Below the pieces are notes generated by a model that was not told the DNA's origin, ran no database searches, and saw only the letters and a program-made list of their open reading frames with translations. The position numbers and the translations under genes were made by a program. A stretch of 64,000 nt of DNA, from contig NZ_CP037933.1 in assembly GCF_004355225.1 (NCBI RefSeq), forward strand, positions 2,604,001-2,668,000, written 5' to 3'. The number at the start of each line of letters is the position of its first letter. Positions within the stretch are counted from its first letter, which is position 1. Positions 1 to 8,754 of this stretch are shown here, one piece after another. This DNA comes from Flavobacterium nackdongense (GTDB taxonomy: Bacteria; Bacteroidota; Bacteroidia; Flavobacteriales; Flavobacteriaceae).

Positions 1-54
1 ATTTCTCAAAACACAACCTACAATAATCCAGCGACTTGGTTGTTTAATATGTAA
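1..54 (+). CDS. C-terminal fragment of an unidentified protein
   Basis: An open frame enters from the left edge and stops at TAA 52-54 after 17 codons (ending NPATWLFNM). It is followed 18 nt later by a strong hairpin terminator, which supports a genuine gene end. The fragment is too short to assign a function, and a chance open frame cannot be excluded. Confidence 0.4.
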   Translation: MSQNTTYNNPATWLFNM

Positions 55-72
55 TGAAATTAGCAAAAAACG

Positions 73-113
73 AAAACAGCACCATTTTTTAATGATAAAA
101 TGGTGCTGTTTTT
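73..113. terminator. Bidirectional intrinsic terminator
   Basis: Perfect inverted repeat AAAACAGCACCATTTT / AAAATGGTGCTGTTTT with a short loop and A/T tracts on both sides. It can end the plus-strand gene at the left edge and the minus-strand transglutaminase operon, which converge here. Confidence 0.85.
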
Positions 114-129
114 ATTTATATGAAATCCG

Positions 130-1095
130 CTACTGCTGCTGCTGCTGTCTCATTTGAAGCTGAAGTTGGTATTCTAAAAGATCGATTTGTCTTTGGGCTT
201 CATCAGAGACTTTTTTAAGTTTTACCTCATTTTTTTCTTCGAATAATCTTCCGTCTTCATAACTGATCGCAACGCTAACGGAGAGGTTTTGTTTGGCAAT
301 TCCCTTGAAAGAACCTTTTACGGGTGAACATTCGTTAAAATCTCTTCCCACGGATAGTTTTACGTGGTTGTCCATAGTCCAAACATTATTGGTTGGGTCA
401 ATGCCTAGCCAGCCTTGGGTTGGGGTGTAAAATTCAACCCAAGCGTGAGTGGCTCCTTCGCCTCTTAGAGTACTGTTATTGGAACAGACATAACCACTTA
501 CATAACGCGATGGAATACCGGCGCTGCGCAGCAATTGGAGCAGAACGTGCGCAAAATCCTGACAAACCCCTTTTTTATGATCCAGAATCTCGTCGACCGT
601 GGTTTCTATATTGGTAATGCCCTTGGTATACGTAAAGTTTTTATAAATATAGGTACTGCATTTTTGACCAATTTCTATAATAGATTTCTCTTTGAAATTG
701 TTTTTTTTCAAAATGGAATCTATTTTCTTTTGGTTTACTATTTTGTCTGGAATACAGAGTCGCTGCAAAGCGCTATTTTTTTCTTTCACTCGGTCTAAAT
801 CCGCCAAAGTGGTCGTGTCAATTGCTGGTATTTTGAGCGAATGATTCACACGAACCAGTATTTGCGATTCGATAATCATTTCTTGATGAGGTTCCAAAAT
901 GTTAAAATTCCCCACACTATTGCCGTAAAAATCTGTAGAGATTTCGACTTTAGGATTGGAAGTAATCAAAAGCTGGTGTTGCAGCACCTCTTGATTATCA
1001 AAATTGTGAGGAAACAAACGAATCTCGTTGATACTTTCCTTGATGGGCCAACTGTATTCGTATTTTGTGATGTGAACTATTTTGAATAAAGCCAT
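130..1095 (-). CDS. Transglutaminase-like cysteine protease-fold protein
   Basis: A 321-residue protein of the bacterial transglutaminase-like family: an N-terminal beta-rich region (about 1-90) followed by the transglutaminase core. The catalytic triad is readable: Cys178 in GVCQDF, His217 in THAWVEF and Asp233 in GIDPTNN. No signal peptide is visible, so it is probably cytoplasmic. It starts 4 nt after the alpha-E gene and is the last gene of an operon with it and the ATP-grasp gene, a trio known in many bacteria and proposed to make or cleave peptide-like bonds; the substrate is unknown. The C-terminus ends in five glutamines encoded by a CAG-type triplet run, which looks like a slippage-prone tail outside the fold. 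Confidence 0.9.
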   Translation of the reverse strand: MALFKIVHITKYEYSWPIKESINEIRLFPHNFDNQEVLQHQLLITSNPKVEISTDFYGNSVGNFNILEPHQEMIIESQILVRVNHSLKIPAIDTTTLADLDRVKEKNSALQRLCIPDKIVNQKKIDSILKKNNFKEKSIIEIGQKCSTYIYKNFTYTKGITNIETTVDEILDHKKGVCQDFAHVLLQLLRSAGIPSRYVSGYVCSNNSTLRGEGATHAWVEFYTPTQGWLGIDPTNNVWTMDNHVKLSVGRDFNECSPVKGSFKGIAKQNLSVSVAISYEDGRLFEEKNEVKLKKVSDEAQRQIDLLEYQLQLQMRQQQQQ

Positions 1096-1099
1096 TGGT

Positions 1100-2053
1100 T
1101 TATGAATAAGAGAAGAATACTTTTGAAAAATCAGCTGAAAATTGAATCAATTGTGCCTGAGTATCGTTTAAGACCTCTTCCAATTGTTGGTCTGTTAAGT
1201 TGTAATAATCCGTATATTGAATCAAGCTTTTTAGTCTTCCAAATTGATTTTGAAGCGTTCTTGCTTCGCTTGACGTATTATCGATGCATAATGTGGCCAA
1301 GTATTTGTCAATTAAATCTAAAGTGAACATTACAGAATGTGAAAAGTCTTTGTTGAAAATCACATGCTGTACCACTTTTCGATTGTGCGAAATATTGCTG
1401 TAGCTTTTTAAATATTGCTCATAACCCGATAAAGACAACAACAATCGTCTCCAATACATTAAATCTTGATTGCCATCCAGATTATAATGAATGGGTTTGT
1501 AATACGCCTGTGTCAGGTAGATGGTTTGCAAACAGCGTTCTATGTTTTTTCCAATGCTCGAAAAACACCAACCTAAACCCCGGGGCATCGTCACGTGAAG
1601 GATGCCATTGTAGAGCAAAAGATCTTTATTGAGCTTGGTTACGACATCCAAAGCTTCGTAGGTTTCCAATTTTTTGGGCAATTCTGGCGAATTCGTATAA
1701 TGGTACATCGAGTTGATGTGTTCCCAAAGTTCCTTGGTTATTTTGTCTTGTGATCCTCGAGCGTTTTCTCGTGCTTTTTTTACAATGTTTTTTACAGAAT
1801 CGACGTTTTGATTGGCACAAATAATGTATTTCAGCACAAAACTCGAATCGTATTGCGATTGGATCACGTGCTCTTTTACTAAATCGGTATAATATTCCAA
1901 CAAAGGTCTGTAGCCTTGCGAATCGTTCATTTCTTTGTCAAAAGACAAGATGTAAAAGGTGTTTAATGTGCGCAACATGCCATCGGCTCTTTCCATATAT
2001 CTGTTGAGCCAAAACATATTGTCTGCCACTCGGCTGAGCATATTTGTTTCCAT
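1100..2053 (-). CDS. Alpha-E domain-containing protein (DUF403)
   Basis: A 317-residue alpha-helical protein beginning METNMLSRVADNMFWLNRYM, the typical opening of the alpha-E family (SRVAENLYWLGRYLERA in relatives). Members always sit next to circularly permuted ATP-grasp and transglutaminase genes, as here, and are thought to be partners of that peptide-ligase system; the biochemical role is unproven. It lies 54 nt downstream of the ATP-grasp gene and 4 nt upstream of the transglutaminase gene, which implies cotranscription and perhaps translational coupling. Length is normal for the family. No membrane segment or signal peptide is visible. Confidence 0.9.
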   Translation of the reverse strand: METNMLSRVADNMFWLNRYMERADGMLRTLNTFYILSFDKEMNDSQGYRPLLEYYTDLVKEHVIQSQYDSSFVLKYIICANQNVDSVKNIVKKARENARGSQDKITKELWEHINSMYHYTNSPELPKKLETYEALDVVTKLNKDLLLYNGILHVTMPRGLGWCFSSIGKNIERCLQTIYLTQAYYKPIHYNLDGNQDLMYWRRLLLSLSGYEQYLKSYSNISHNRKVVQHVIFNKDFSHSVMFTLDLIDKYLATLCIDNTSSEARTLQNQFGRLKSLIQYTDYYNLTDQQLEEVLNDTQAQLIQFSADFSKVFFSYS

Positions 2054-2107
2054 TCTATTATCATTACGACGGACGAACCAATTTCATCCTTATTACTAAT
2101 TCGTTTT

Positions 2108-3544
2108 TTATTCTGTAATCCAAGTGTCTTTGCTGCCACCGCCTTGCGAAGAATTCACGACCAATGAGCCCTCGGTCAGCGCCACTCGAGTAAGTCCTCC
2201 AGGAACAATTTTTACGCCATCAGGACCGAATAAGGCATAGGGTCGTAAATCTACATGACGCAATTGCAGTTTGCCATCAATAAGACAAGGCACTGTACTA
2301 AGCTGTATGATAGGTTGAGCGATAAAATTTCTGGGATTGGCAAGAATTGCTTTTTTCCCTCTGTCGAGTTCTTGTTGTGAAGCTTTATTGCCCATAATCA
2401 TCCCATAGCCCCCACTTTGATTGGTTTCTTTGATGACCATATTTTCCATATTGGCAAAAACGTGTTCTCTTTCCTCTTTATTTTCCATTTGATAAGTGGG
2501 AACATTTTTTAGAATTGGATCTTCGTTGAGATAGTATTTGATCATATCGGGCACATAAGCATATACGGCTTTGTCGTCGGCAACGCCATTTCCCACGGCA
2601 TTGACTAGGGCCACATTGCCCATTTTGTATGCGCTTATAAGGCCCGGAACACCCAAAGTGCTTTCAGGTCTAAACACTAAAGGATCCAGATAATCGTCAT
2701 CAAGTCGTCGGTAAATCACATCGATTTGTTCAAGACCTGCAGTCGTTTTCATAAAAACCTGATTGTTGTTGACGACCAAATCTCTTCCTTCCACAAGAGG
2801 TACACCCATTTGTCGAGCTAAAAAAGTATGTTCGTAATAAGCCGAATTATAAATTCCGGGCGTGAGCAAAACCACATTGGGTTTCGAGATATTTCTTGGC
2901 GACATTGAAACTAATATCTTGTGCAAAACCATAGGGTAATTAATCACCATACTCACTCGATTCATATTGAACATGTCCGGGAAAATACGCTTGGTAACCT
3001 CTCTGTTTTCCAGCATATAGCTTACGCCACTCGGACATCGGAGGTTGTCTTCGAGCACATAAAACTCTCCTTTTTCACCGCGAATCAGGTCAATACCTGC
3101 AATATGAATGTGAATATTGTGAGGCAGTTTTATACCATGAACTTCTTGAATATAATGAGGACAGGAGGAAATTAATGAAGCTGGAATAATACCGTCTTTG
3201 ATGATAAGTTGTTCGTTGTAAACATCTTCTAGAAACAAGTTCAGCGCTTTCAGTCGTTGTGCAATTCCCATTTCCACCTCGTTCCAATCCTTCCGGGTAA
3301 TTATTCTTGGGATAATGTCAAAGGGAAAAATCCGTTCAATTCCCTGACTGTCATCACTGTACACAGTGAAAGTTATTCCTTGGTTCATAAAGAAATCTGA
3401 CGCTTGCCTTTGTTTTTGTTCAATATTTTGGGGACTAAGATTTTGCAATGTCTGCAAAACGTTGCGGTAAGAATCCCGAACGCCTTTGCTAGAAAACATT
3501 TCGTCCCATCCGTTTGGGTTCAATTTGGGAATCAACTTCATCAT
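2108..3544 (-). CDS. Circularly permuted type 2 ATP-grasp protein
   Basis: A 478-residue protein of the circularly permuted ATP-grasp family (DUF404/DUF407). Hallmarks are the central segment HIAGIDLIRGEKGEFYVLED followed by NLRCPSGVSYMLENR, and the glycine-rich nucleotide loop NQSGGYGMIMG. ATP-grasp enzymes form amide or peptide bonds through an acyl-phosphate. Here the product is unknown, but the fixed company of alpha-E and transglutaminase genes suggests a small-peptide modification pathway. It is the first gene of the minus-strand operon, with a TAAATTTG -7 element about 60 nt upstream. Start MMKLIPKLNP uses the first of two adjacent ATGs; either is possible. Confidence 0.9.
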   Translation of the reverse strand: MMKLIPKLNPNGWDEMFSSKGVRDSYRNVLQTLQNLSPQNIEQKQRQASDFFMNQGITFTVYSDDSQGIERIFPFDIIPRIITRKDWNEVEMGIAQRLKALNLFLEDVYNEQLIIKDGIIPASLISSCPHYIQEVHGIKLPHNIHIHIAGIDLIRGEKGEFYVLEDNLRCPSGVSYMLENREVTKRIFPDMFNMNRVSMVINYPMVLHKILVSMSPRNISKPNVVLLTPGIYNSAYYEHTFLARQMGVPLVEGRDLVVNNNQVFMKTTAGLEQIDVIYRRLDDDYLDPLVFRPESTLGVPGLISAYKMGNVALVNAVGNGVADDKAVYAYVPDMIKYYLNEDPILKNVPTYQMENKEEREHVFANMENMVIKETNQSGGYGMIMGNKASQQELDRGKKAILANPRNFIAQPIIQLSTVPCLIDGKLQLRHVDLRPYALFGPDGVKIVPGGLTRVALTEGSLVVNSSQGGGSKDTWITE

Positions 3545-3605
3545 AACGTATATTATTAAATAGTCAAATTTTTAAATCATTGTTTGAAAAAAAAATTATT
3601 TACAA

Positions 3606-3613
3606 CAAATTTA
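3606..3613 (-). promoter_or_regulatory. -7 element of the ATP-grasp operon
   Basis: Minus-strand TAAATTTG matches the flavobacterial TAnnTTTG consensus 62 nt upstream of the ATP-grasp start codon. A clear -33 TTG is not seen at the expected distance. Confidence 0.5.
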
Positions 3614-3933
3614 TTGTTTTATTTTAATCGAAATTGTTGTTATGCTGAATAATTAATAATTTATGTGAAATTCTTTTTTTTGACTTTTATTTTTGACAAT
3701 TTTGTTCTTTTTCCGCGCCTTATTTCCAAATCGTTAATTAAAAAAGTATCGTATTTTTATCAAAGACCCCTATTTTGGTAGGGGTGTAAATGCAAAAACC
3801 TAAAAATATAGCGATTGCACCGCCTTTTTTTAACGGCAACTTCTTAAATCACAAAAATAAATCAGAATTGATATAAAAAAGGGATTAAACTTTAAAATGA
3901 GAGAAGAACAGCATCATAATATCGTTAGTATTG
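3614..3933. other. AT-rich intergenic region without a gene
   Basis: No convincing ORF on either strand. The only structure seen is a small hairpin, CCCCTA / TAGGGG, at 3767-3784. The region separates the divergently read ATP-grasp operon promoter from the 3' side of tRNA-Arg. Confidence 0.5.
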
Positions 3934-4005
3934 TAGCCCCGTCGGGAATCGAACCCGAATCAAAAGTTTAGGAAACTCCCATTCTATCCGTTGAACTACG
4001 GGGCT
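3934..4005 (-). tRNA. tRNA-Arg (CCT anticodon)
   Basis: The minus strand folds as a complete cloverleaf: acceptor AGCCCCG/CGGGGCT, D arm GTTC/GAAT, anticodon loop TTCCTAA (anticodon CCT, reading AGG), T arm TCGGG-TTCGATT-CCCGA, discriminator A. CCA is not encoded. Confidence 0.93.
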
Positions 4006-4123
4006 GCAATTGAGTACTAAAATAATAATTTAAAAGTATTTCTCGAGTAATTCTGCGTTGATTTAGGAAATCAATCAAGTGTCGATATTGCCCGTGCCTA
4101 AGATTACAGCCAAATATAAACAA

Positions 4124-4151
4124 AAAAAGCTAGTCTTGCGACTAGCTTTTT
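4124..4151. terminator. Terminator between the two tRNA genes
   Basis: Inverted repeat AAAAAGCTAGTC / GACTAGCTTTTT with a TTGC loop, directly after the 3' end of tRNA-Asn on the minus strand. This indicates that tRNA-Asn and tRNA-Arg are separate transcripts. Confidence 0.8.
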
Positions 4152-4152
4152 G

Positions 4153-4226
4153 CTCCCTCTCTTGGGCTCGAACCAAGGACCCTCTGATTAACAGTCAGAT
4201 GCTCTAACCAACTGAGCTAAGAAGGA
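4153..4226 (-). tRNA. tRNA-Asn (GTT anticodon)
   Basis: Minus-strand cloverleaf: acceptor TCCTTCT/AGAGGGA, D arm GCTC/GAGC, anticodon stem TCTGA/TCAGA with loop CTGTTAA (anticodon GTT, reading AAC/AAU), T arm CTTGG-TTCGAGC-CCAAG, discriminator G. Confidence 0.95.
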
Positions 4227-4362
4227 AACTGTATTTTTTATTCTATTTTGAATGAACGTTTTTTTGTCGCTTTAACTAGCAATGTTTGTTTGTTTAAGCG
4301 GTTGCAAATATAGTGCTAAAATTAATTTTCGCAAACAAAATTAAATAAATTTTTAAAAAAAA

Positions 4363-5709
4363 TTATTTCCCTACGATTGCTTTGTAAATATCATTTCCGT
4401 TGGCAAACAATAATAAAGTGATAAGTAGAAAGAAACCAACCATTTGGGCGTTTTCTAGGAACTTGTCGCTCGGTTTTCTGCCGCTAACCATTTCGTATAA
4501 TAAAAAGATGACATGACCGCCATCAAGTGCCGGAATCGGCAATAAATTCATTACACCAAGCATTATGGATAGTAAAGCAGTAATGTTCCAAAACACTTCC
4601 CAACTCCAACTGCTCGGAAAAACATTATAAATCGCTGCAAATCCACCAACCCCTTTGTAGGCGCCTGTATCGGGATTAAAAATCATTTTCAACTGTTTTC
4701 CGTATCCCACCAATTGGTTTTTCCCTTTTTCGATACCCACCGGAATCGATTCGAAAAAGCTGTAGTTTTCCTCACGGAATTTGTAATACCCTAATTTTTC
4801 AAGATTATCTTCTGCCAAAGAACCTGGAAAAATTCCTAATTTGCCTTCTTTGTCTACTTCAACAGTGACAGGAATTTCTTTGAGGTTTCTTAAGACAACA
4901 GCTGGTATTTTTTTGCCTTTATAGGCTTTTAATACTTCTGCAGCTTGGTCAAAATATTTTACAGTAGTTCCGTTAAGAGAAATGATAATATCTTTTGGTT
5001 TTACTGCTAATGTGTTTTTAGAAGTTTCTGTAAACGTCCCAACAACAAATGGCAATCGTAAAGTAATGACCCCTTTTTTGTCAGAATCCAATATTTTACC
5101 AATAAAATTCACGGGCATATTCACTGTAATTAGCGCGCCATTTCTTTCGACAATCACCTCCTTTGAGGTTAATATATCCATCGTTACCGCTGGAACAAAT
5201 CGGTCCACCTTCTGACCATCGATCGATACAATTCGGTCTCCTGTTTTGATTCCCGCTTGCTCTACAACGGGACTTGTAACCCAAATCCCATCTTTTAAAG
5301 AGTTGTTATCGATAAAACTATCACCGTAAGCAAACGCCATTCCGATGTAAATGACGAAGGCCAAAATGAAGTTTACCGTAACACCGCCTAACATAATAAT
5401 CAGGCGTTGCCAAGCTGGTTTCGAACGAAATTCCCAAGGTTGTGGTGGCAAAGCCATTTGCTCTTTGTCCATACTTTCGTCGATCATCCCAGAAATTTTC
5501 ACATAACCACCCAGAGGCAACCAACCAATTCCGTATTCGGTTTCACCAATTTTCTTTTTGAATAATGAGTATTTAACATCAAAAAACAAATAGAACTTTT
5601 CTACTCTGGTTTTAAATAGTTTGGCAGGAATAAAATGTCCTAATTCGTGAAGTATAATTAATAAGGATAGGCTCAATAAAAATTGTGAAAGCTTGATAAC
5701 TATTTCCAT
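4363..5709 (-). CDS. rseP: RIP metalloprotease RseP (site-2 protease)
   Basis: A 448-residue polytopic zinc protease that cuts transmembrane segments, classically anti-sigma factors in envelope stress signalling. The zinc motif HELGH is at residues 21-25 inside the first membrane helix, and the second metal site LDGGH is at 395-399 near the C-terminal helices. Between them lie two PDZ-like stretches (around KTGDRIVSIDGQKV and KPKDIIISLNGTTV). Length and architecture are normal. In this window it stands alone: no dxr, bamA or rseA neighbour is present. Start ATG at 5709 places the HExxH helix at the usual distance from the N-terminus. Confidence 0.95.
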   Translation of the reverse strand: MEIVIKLSQFLLSLSLLIILHELGHFIPAKLFKTRVEKFYLFFDVKYSLFKKKIGETEYGIGWLPLGGYVKISGMIDESMDKEQMALPPQPWEFRSKPAWQRLIIMLGGVTVNFILAFVIYIGMAFAYGDSFIDNNSLKDGIWVTSPVVEQAGIKTGDRIVSIDGQKVDRFVPAVTMDILTSKEVIVERNGALITVNMPVNFIGKILDSDKKGVITLRLPFVVGTFTETSKNTLAVKPKDIIISLNGTTVKYFDQAAEVLKAYKGKKIPAVVLRNLKEIPVTVEVDKEGKLGIFPGSLAEDNLEKLGYYKFREENYSFFESIPVGIEKGKNQLVGYGKQLKMIFNPDTGAYKGVGGFAAIYNVFPSSWSWEVFWNITALLSIMLGVMNLLPIPALDGGHVIFLLYEMVSGRKPSDKFLENAQMVGFFLLITLLLFANGNDIYKAIVGK

Positions 5710-5715
5710 TTATTT

Positions 5716-5763
5716 GTCATTGCGAGGAAAGACCTGTCCACTGTGGCGGAAGCAATCTCATCC
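5716..5763. repeat. ATTGCGAGGAA...GCAATCTCAT short interspersed repeat
   Basis: Just upstream of rseP: TGTCATTGCGAGGAA, a variable middle, then GGAAGCAATCTCATCC. This is the shape of a short repeat I recognise from many Bacteroidota intergenic regions. Only one copy is seen in this window. Confidence 0.5.
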
Positions 5764-5920
5764 TCTTATTATTTAATTTGTATAGCGCACAAAAGTAAGG
5801 TTTTCTATTTTACTTCCAAAGGGTTACTTTTGTGTCAGACGATAATAATTTGTTAATAATTGTCGATTTTCCCTTTTTCCTTTGCTGTATGTGCCTTAAC
5901 TTTACTTTTTGTTACAAACT

Positions 5921-6122
5921 TGAACTCGATTAGTATTGAAAAGTTTAAACCGCATAGAAAAATTATTACTTGTTTATAAAAAGGCGCTTTGCTTATCATA
6001 GTTATCATAGTTATCATAGCTATGTGTAAATAAAACACCTATGACCCGAGCGAAGCGAACTGACGAAGTAGTACCTTCATGAATTATTTTTTACAATCGC
6101 TATGTGGTTAAAAATTAGTAAT
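5921..6122. repeat. MITE-like intergenic element, copy 1
   Basis: About 200 bp beginning TGAACTCGATTAG and ending CTATGTGGTTAAAAATTAGTAAT, with imperfect terminal inverted repeats (AACCGCATAG near the left, CTATGTGGTT near the right). Copy 2 at 8452-8642 shares both ends and the internal motif CGCTTTGCTTATCATAG. The right part carries CCCGAGCGAAGCGAACTGAC, which in copy 2 occurs inverted at a different internal position. No ORF. Confidence 0.75.
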
Positions 6123-6186
6123 CGGAATCAGGTTTGCAAATAGCTCTGTCATCAAAAGATTTTTTTCATATAAAAAACTAATAAAT

Positions 6187-7251
6187 ATGTCTGTCCAATT
6201 ATTTTCTCCAATTCAAATAAAAAGTCTCCAGTTCAAAAACAGAATTGCTATTTCGCCAATGTGCCAATATTCGGCAATTGATGGTTTTGCCAATGATTGG
6301 CATCTGGTCCATTTAGGAAGCAGAGCTAGTGGCGGCGCAGCTTTACTCATTCAGGAAGCCACTGCAGTTTCTCCCGAGGGAAGAATTTCGCCTAGTGATT
6401 TAGGGCTTTGGAAAGACGAGCAAATAGACAAATTGAAAGCCATCAATCAGTTTATACTTTCTCAAAATTCGATTCCGGGAATTCAATTGGCACACGCCGG
6501 AAGGAAAGCGAGTGTTTCGGAACCTTGGAACGGCAACAAAAAATTGGACGAATCCAATGGTGGTTGGGAAACCGTTTCGGCAAGCGCTGTTGGATATCAT
6601 TCCAATGAAAAATCCCCAATAGCTTTAGATAAAATCGGAATCCAAAAAGTGATTTCCGATTTCAAATCGGCAACCAAAAGAGCGTTGCAAGCCGATTTTC
6701 AGCTAGTCGAAATCCACGCAGCCCACGGCTATTTGTTACATCAATTTATGTCGCCTTTGTCTAATCTGAGAACTGATGAATACGGAGGAAGTTTCGAAAA
6801 TAGGATTCGTTTGCTGCTCGAAGTGCTCGAAGCGGTACAATCCGAATGGCCAACAGATTTGCCTTTATTTGTCAGAATCTCCGCAACAGATTGGGCGGAT
6901 GGCGGATGGAACATCGAGGAATCGGTTCAACTTTCTCAACTTTTGAAAGAGAAAGGCGTAGATTTAATTGACGTTTCTTCGGGTGGATTAGTTTCGCATC
7001 AGCAAATTCCGTTGGGACCAGGGTATCAGGTTCCTTTTGCCGGCAGCATCAAAAAAGAAACGGGAATTTTAACAGGCGCCGTCGGTTTAATTACCGAAGC
7101 AGCTCAAGCAGAAGAAATCGTCGCCACAGGAAAAGCCGATTTGGTTTTATTTGCTAGAGAATCTTTGAGAAACCCGAATTTAGCCTTGGATTTTGCTAAA
7201 GAATTAGGAGTTGACGTATCTTGGCCAAAACAATACGAAAGAGCAAAATAA
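6187..7251 (+). CDS. NADH:flavin oxidoreductase, Old Yellow Enzyme family (YqjM-like)
   Basis: A 354-residue TIM-barrel FMN enzyme that reduces activated C=C bonds with NAD(P)H. It resembles the YqjM branch: SPMCQYS places Cys26 exactly where YqjM has its FMN-tuning cysteine. HAGRKAS follows at about 102-108, the substrate-binding pair His176/His179 is in EIHAAHGYLLHQF, and SNLRTDEYGGSFENR is the family signature. The C-terminal phosphate-binding region (GAVGLITEA, LVLFARESLRNP) is complete. It sits between two MITE-like repeats together with the downstream oxidoreductase, 153 nt away. The physiological substrate cannot be told from sequence. Confidence 0.93.
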   Translation: MSVQLFSPIQIKSLQFKNRIAISPMCQYSAIDGFANDWHLVHLGSRASGGAALLIQEATAVSPEGRISPSDLGLWKDEQIDKLKAINQFILSQNSIPGIQLAHAGRKASVSEPWNGNKKLDESNGGWETVSASAVGYHSNEKSPIALDKIGIQKVISDFKSATKRALQADFQLVEIHAAHGYLLHQFMSPLSNLRTDEYGGSFENRIRLLLEVLEAVQSEWPTDLPLFVRISATDWADGGWNIEESVQLSQLLKEKGVDLIDVSSGGLVSHQQIPLGPGYQVPFAGSIKKETGILTGAVGLITEAAQAEEIVATGKADLVLFARESLRNPNLALDFAKELGVDVSWPKQYERAK

Positions 7252-7404
7252 ATTAAATGATTTTTGAATGATAATTAACGATTTCAGATTTGAGATTTAG
7301 CGTTGATAAATAGGAGATTGTTGGTTTTCGAGTTTTTAAACTTCTGCAATCAAAAATCGTTAATCAAAAATCTGCAATCTTTATAGACTTTTAAAACAAA
7401 CAAA

Positions 7405-8448
7405 ATGCAAAAAATAAAAACAGCACTCTTATCCTACGGAATGTCGGGAAAAGTTTTTCACGCTCCGTTTCTGGAACTTCATCCCGGTTTTGAACTTTTG
7501 GGTTCCTGGGAACGAAGCAAAAAACTAATTCAGGAAGATTATCCCGAAGTGAAAAGCTATCCTAGTTTAGAATCGATTTTGGAGGACAAAAGCATCGATT
7601 TGGTTATTGTCAACACGCCAATAGACACGCATTTTGAGTATGCCAAAAAAGTATTACTTGCCGGAAAACACGCCATTGTCGAAAAAGCATTCACTTCAAC
7701 TGTCGCCGAAGCAATGGAATTGGCTGCTTTGGCCAAAGAGAAAGGCTTGAAACTTTCCGTTTTTCAAAATAGGAGATGGGACAGTGAATTCAAAACCGTG
7801 AAGAAAATTTTAGATGACAAGTTGTTGGGTGAAATTGTCGAAGCCGAGTTTCATTTTGACCGTTACAATCCGATTTTGAGTCCCAAAGTGCACAAGGAAA
7901 CCGTGAATTCCGGTTCTGGAATTGCGAAAGATTTGGGCCCACACATTATTGATCAAGCCCTGCATTTGTTTGGCGTTCCCAAGGCTGTTTTTGCCGATAT
8001 CCGAATCACGAGAGCACATTCTTTAGTCGATGATTATTTGGATATTTTGCTGTATTATTCGGAGTTTAGAGTGCGATTGAAAGCGGGGTTTTTTGTCCGG
8101 GAACCCAATCCTTCGTATGTGGTTCACGGCAAGAAAGGATCTTTTCTAAAAACGCGTGGCGATGTGCAGGAAGACGAATTGAAACTGGGTAAAAAACCCA
8201 ATTTAACCACTTGGGGAACCGAAAAAGAAGGTCAAGAAGGACTCTTGCACACCGAAATCGACGGTAAAATTACCAGAGAAAAAGTACCCACGCTTCAAGG
8301 CAATTATTACGACTTTTTTGATGGGGTTTATCAGGCGATTGCCAACGGTAAAACCGAGCCTGTAACTGCTCAAGACGGCGTTAATGTCATGCGAATTGTT
8401 GAAGCCGCTTTTCAAAGCAGTGAGCAAAAAAGAGCCATTAATTTATAA
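7405..8448 (+). CDS. Gfo/Idh/MocA family NAD(P)-dependent oxidoreductase
   Basis: A 347-residue protein with an N-terminal Rossmann fold and a C-terminal alpha/beta domain (from about residue 125). The dinucleotide loop is SYGMSGKVFHAPF near residues 10-22, the usual EKP motif appears as VEKAF near 93, and the conserved acidic/histidine motif is KDLGPHIIDQALHLFG. Members oxidise or reduce sugars and inositols. The form with GKVFHAPF resembles the YdgJ/YvaA-like subgroup, but the substrate is unknown. It lies downstream of the Old Yellow Enzyme gene and is followed within 4 nt by the second copy of the MITE-like repeat. Confidence 0.92.
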   Translation: MQKIKTALLSYGMSGKVFHAPFLELHPGFELLGSWERSKKLIQEDYPEVKSYPSLESILEDKSIDLVIVNTPIDTHFEYAKKVLLAGKHAIVEKAFTSTVAEAMELAALAKEKGLKLSVFQNRRWDSEFKTVKKILDDKLLGEIVEAEFHFDRYNPILSPKVHKETVNSGSGIAKDLGPHIIDQALHLFGVPKAVFADIRITRAHSLVDDYLDILLYYSEFRVRLKAGFFVREPNPSYVVHGKKGSFLKTRGDVQEDELKLGKKPNLTTWGTEKEGQEGLLHTEIDGKITREKVPTLQGNYYDFFDGVYQAIANGKTEPVTAQDGVNVMRIVEAAFQSSEQKRAINL

Positions 8449-8451
8449 ACA

Positions 8452-8642
8452 TGAACTCGATAAATATTTAAAAACCACATAGGAAAATTATTGTTTTTTA
8501 ATAGAAAGACGCTTTGCTTATCATAGATTTACTTAGTCAGTTCGCTTTGCTCGGGTCATAGCTAGGAGTAAATAAAATACCTATGAAAATCTTTGTAAAT
8601 TGTATTTTTCCATAATTTCCTATGTGGTTAAAAATTAGTAAT
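8452..8642. repeat. MITE-like intergenic element, copy 2
   Basis: About 190 bp with the same ends as the element at 5921-6122, in direct orientation. Near the termini it has a perfect 12-bp inverted repeat, AACCACATAGGA / TCCTATGTGGTT. Inside, GTCAGTTCGCTTTGCTCGGG is the inverted version of the CCCGAGCGAAGCGAACTGAC module of copy 1. No coding capacity. Confidence 0.78.
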
Positions 8643-8719
8643 TAAACTCAATTTATAAACAATAACGTTGTACTAGTCGGTTTATAAAGGAAATAGCCAA
8701 TAGAAACGTATTGATTTTG

Positions 8720-8727
8720 TACTTTTG
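8720..8727 (+). promoter_or_regulatory. -7 element for the MFS carrier gene
   Basis: TACTTTTG fits TAnnTTTG and lies 27 nt before the TTG start codon at 8755, which implies a very short leader. No clear -33 TTG. Confidence 0.55.
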
Positions 8728-8754
8728 CAGATTCAAATTTAAAAAGCAACTCAT

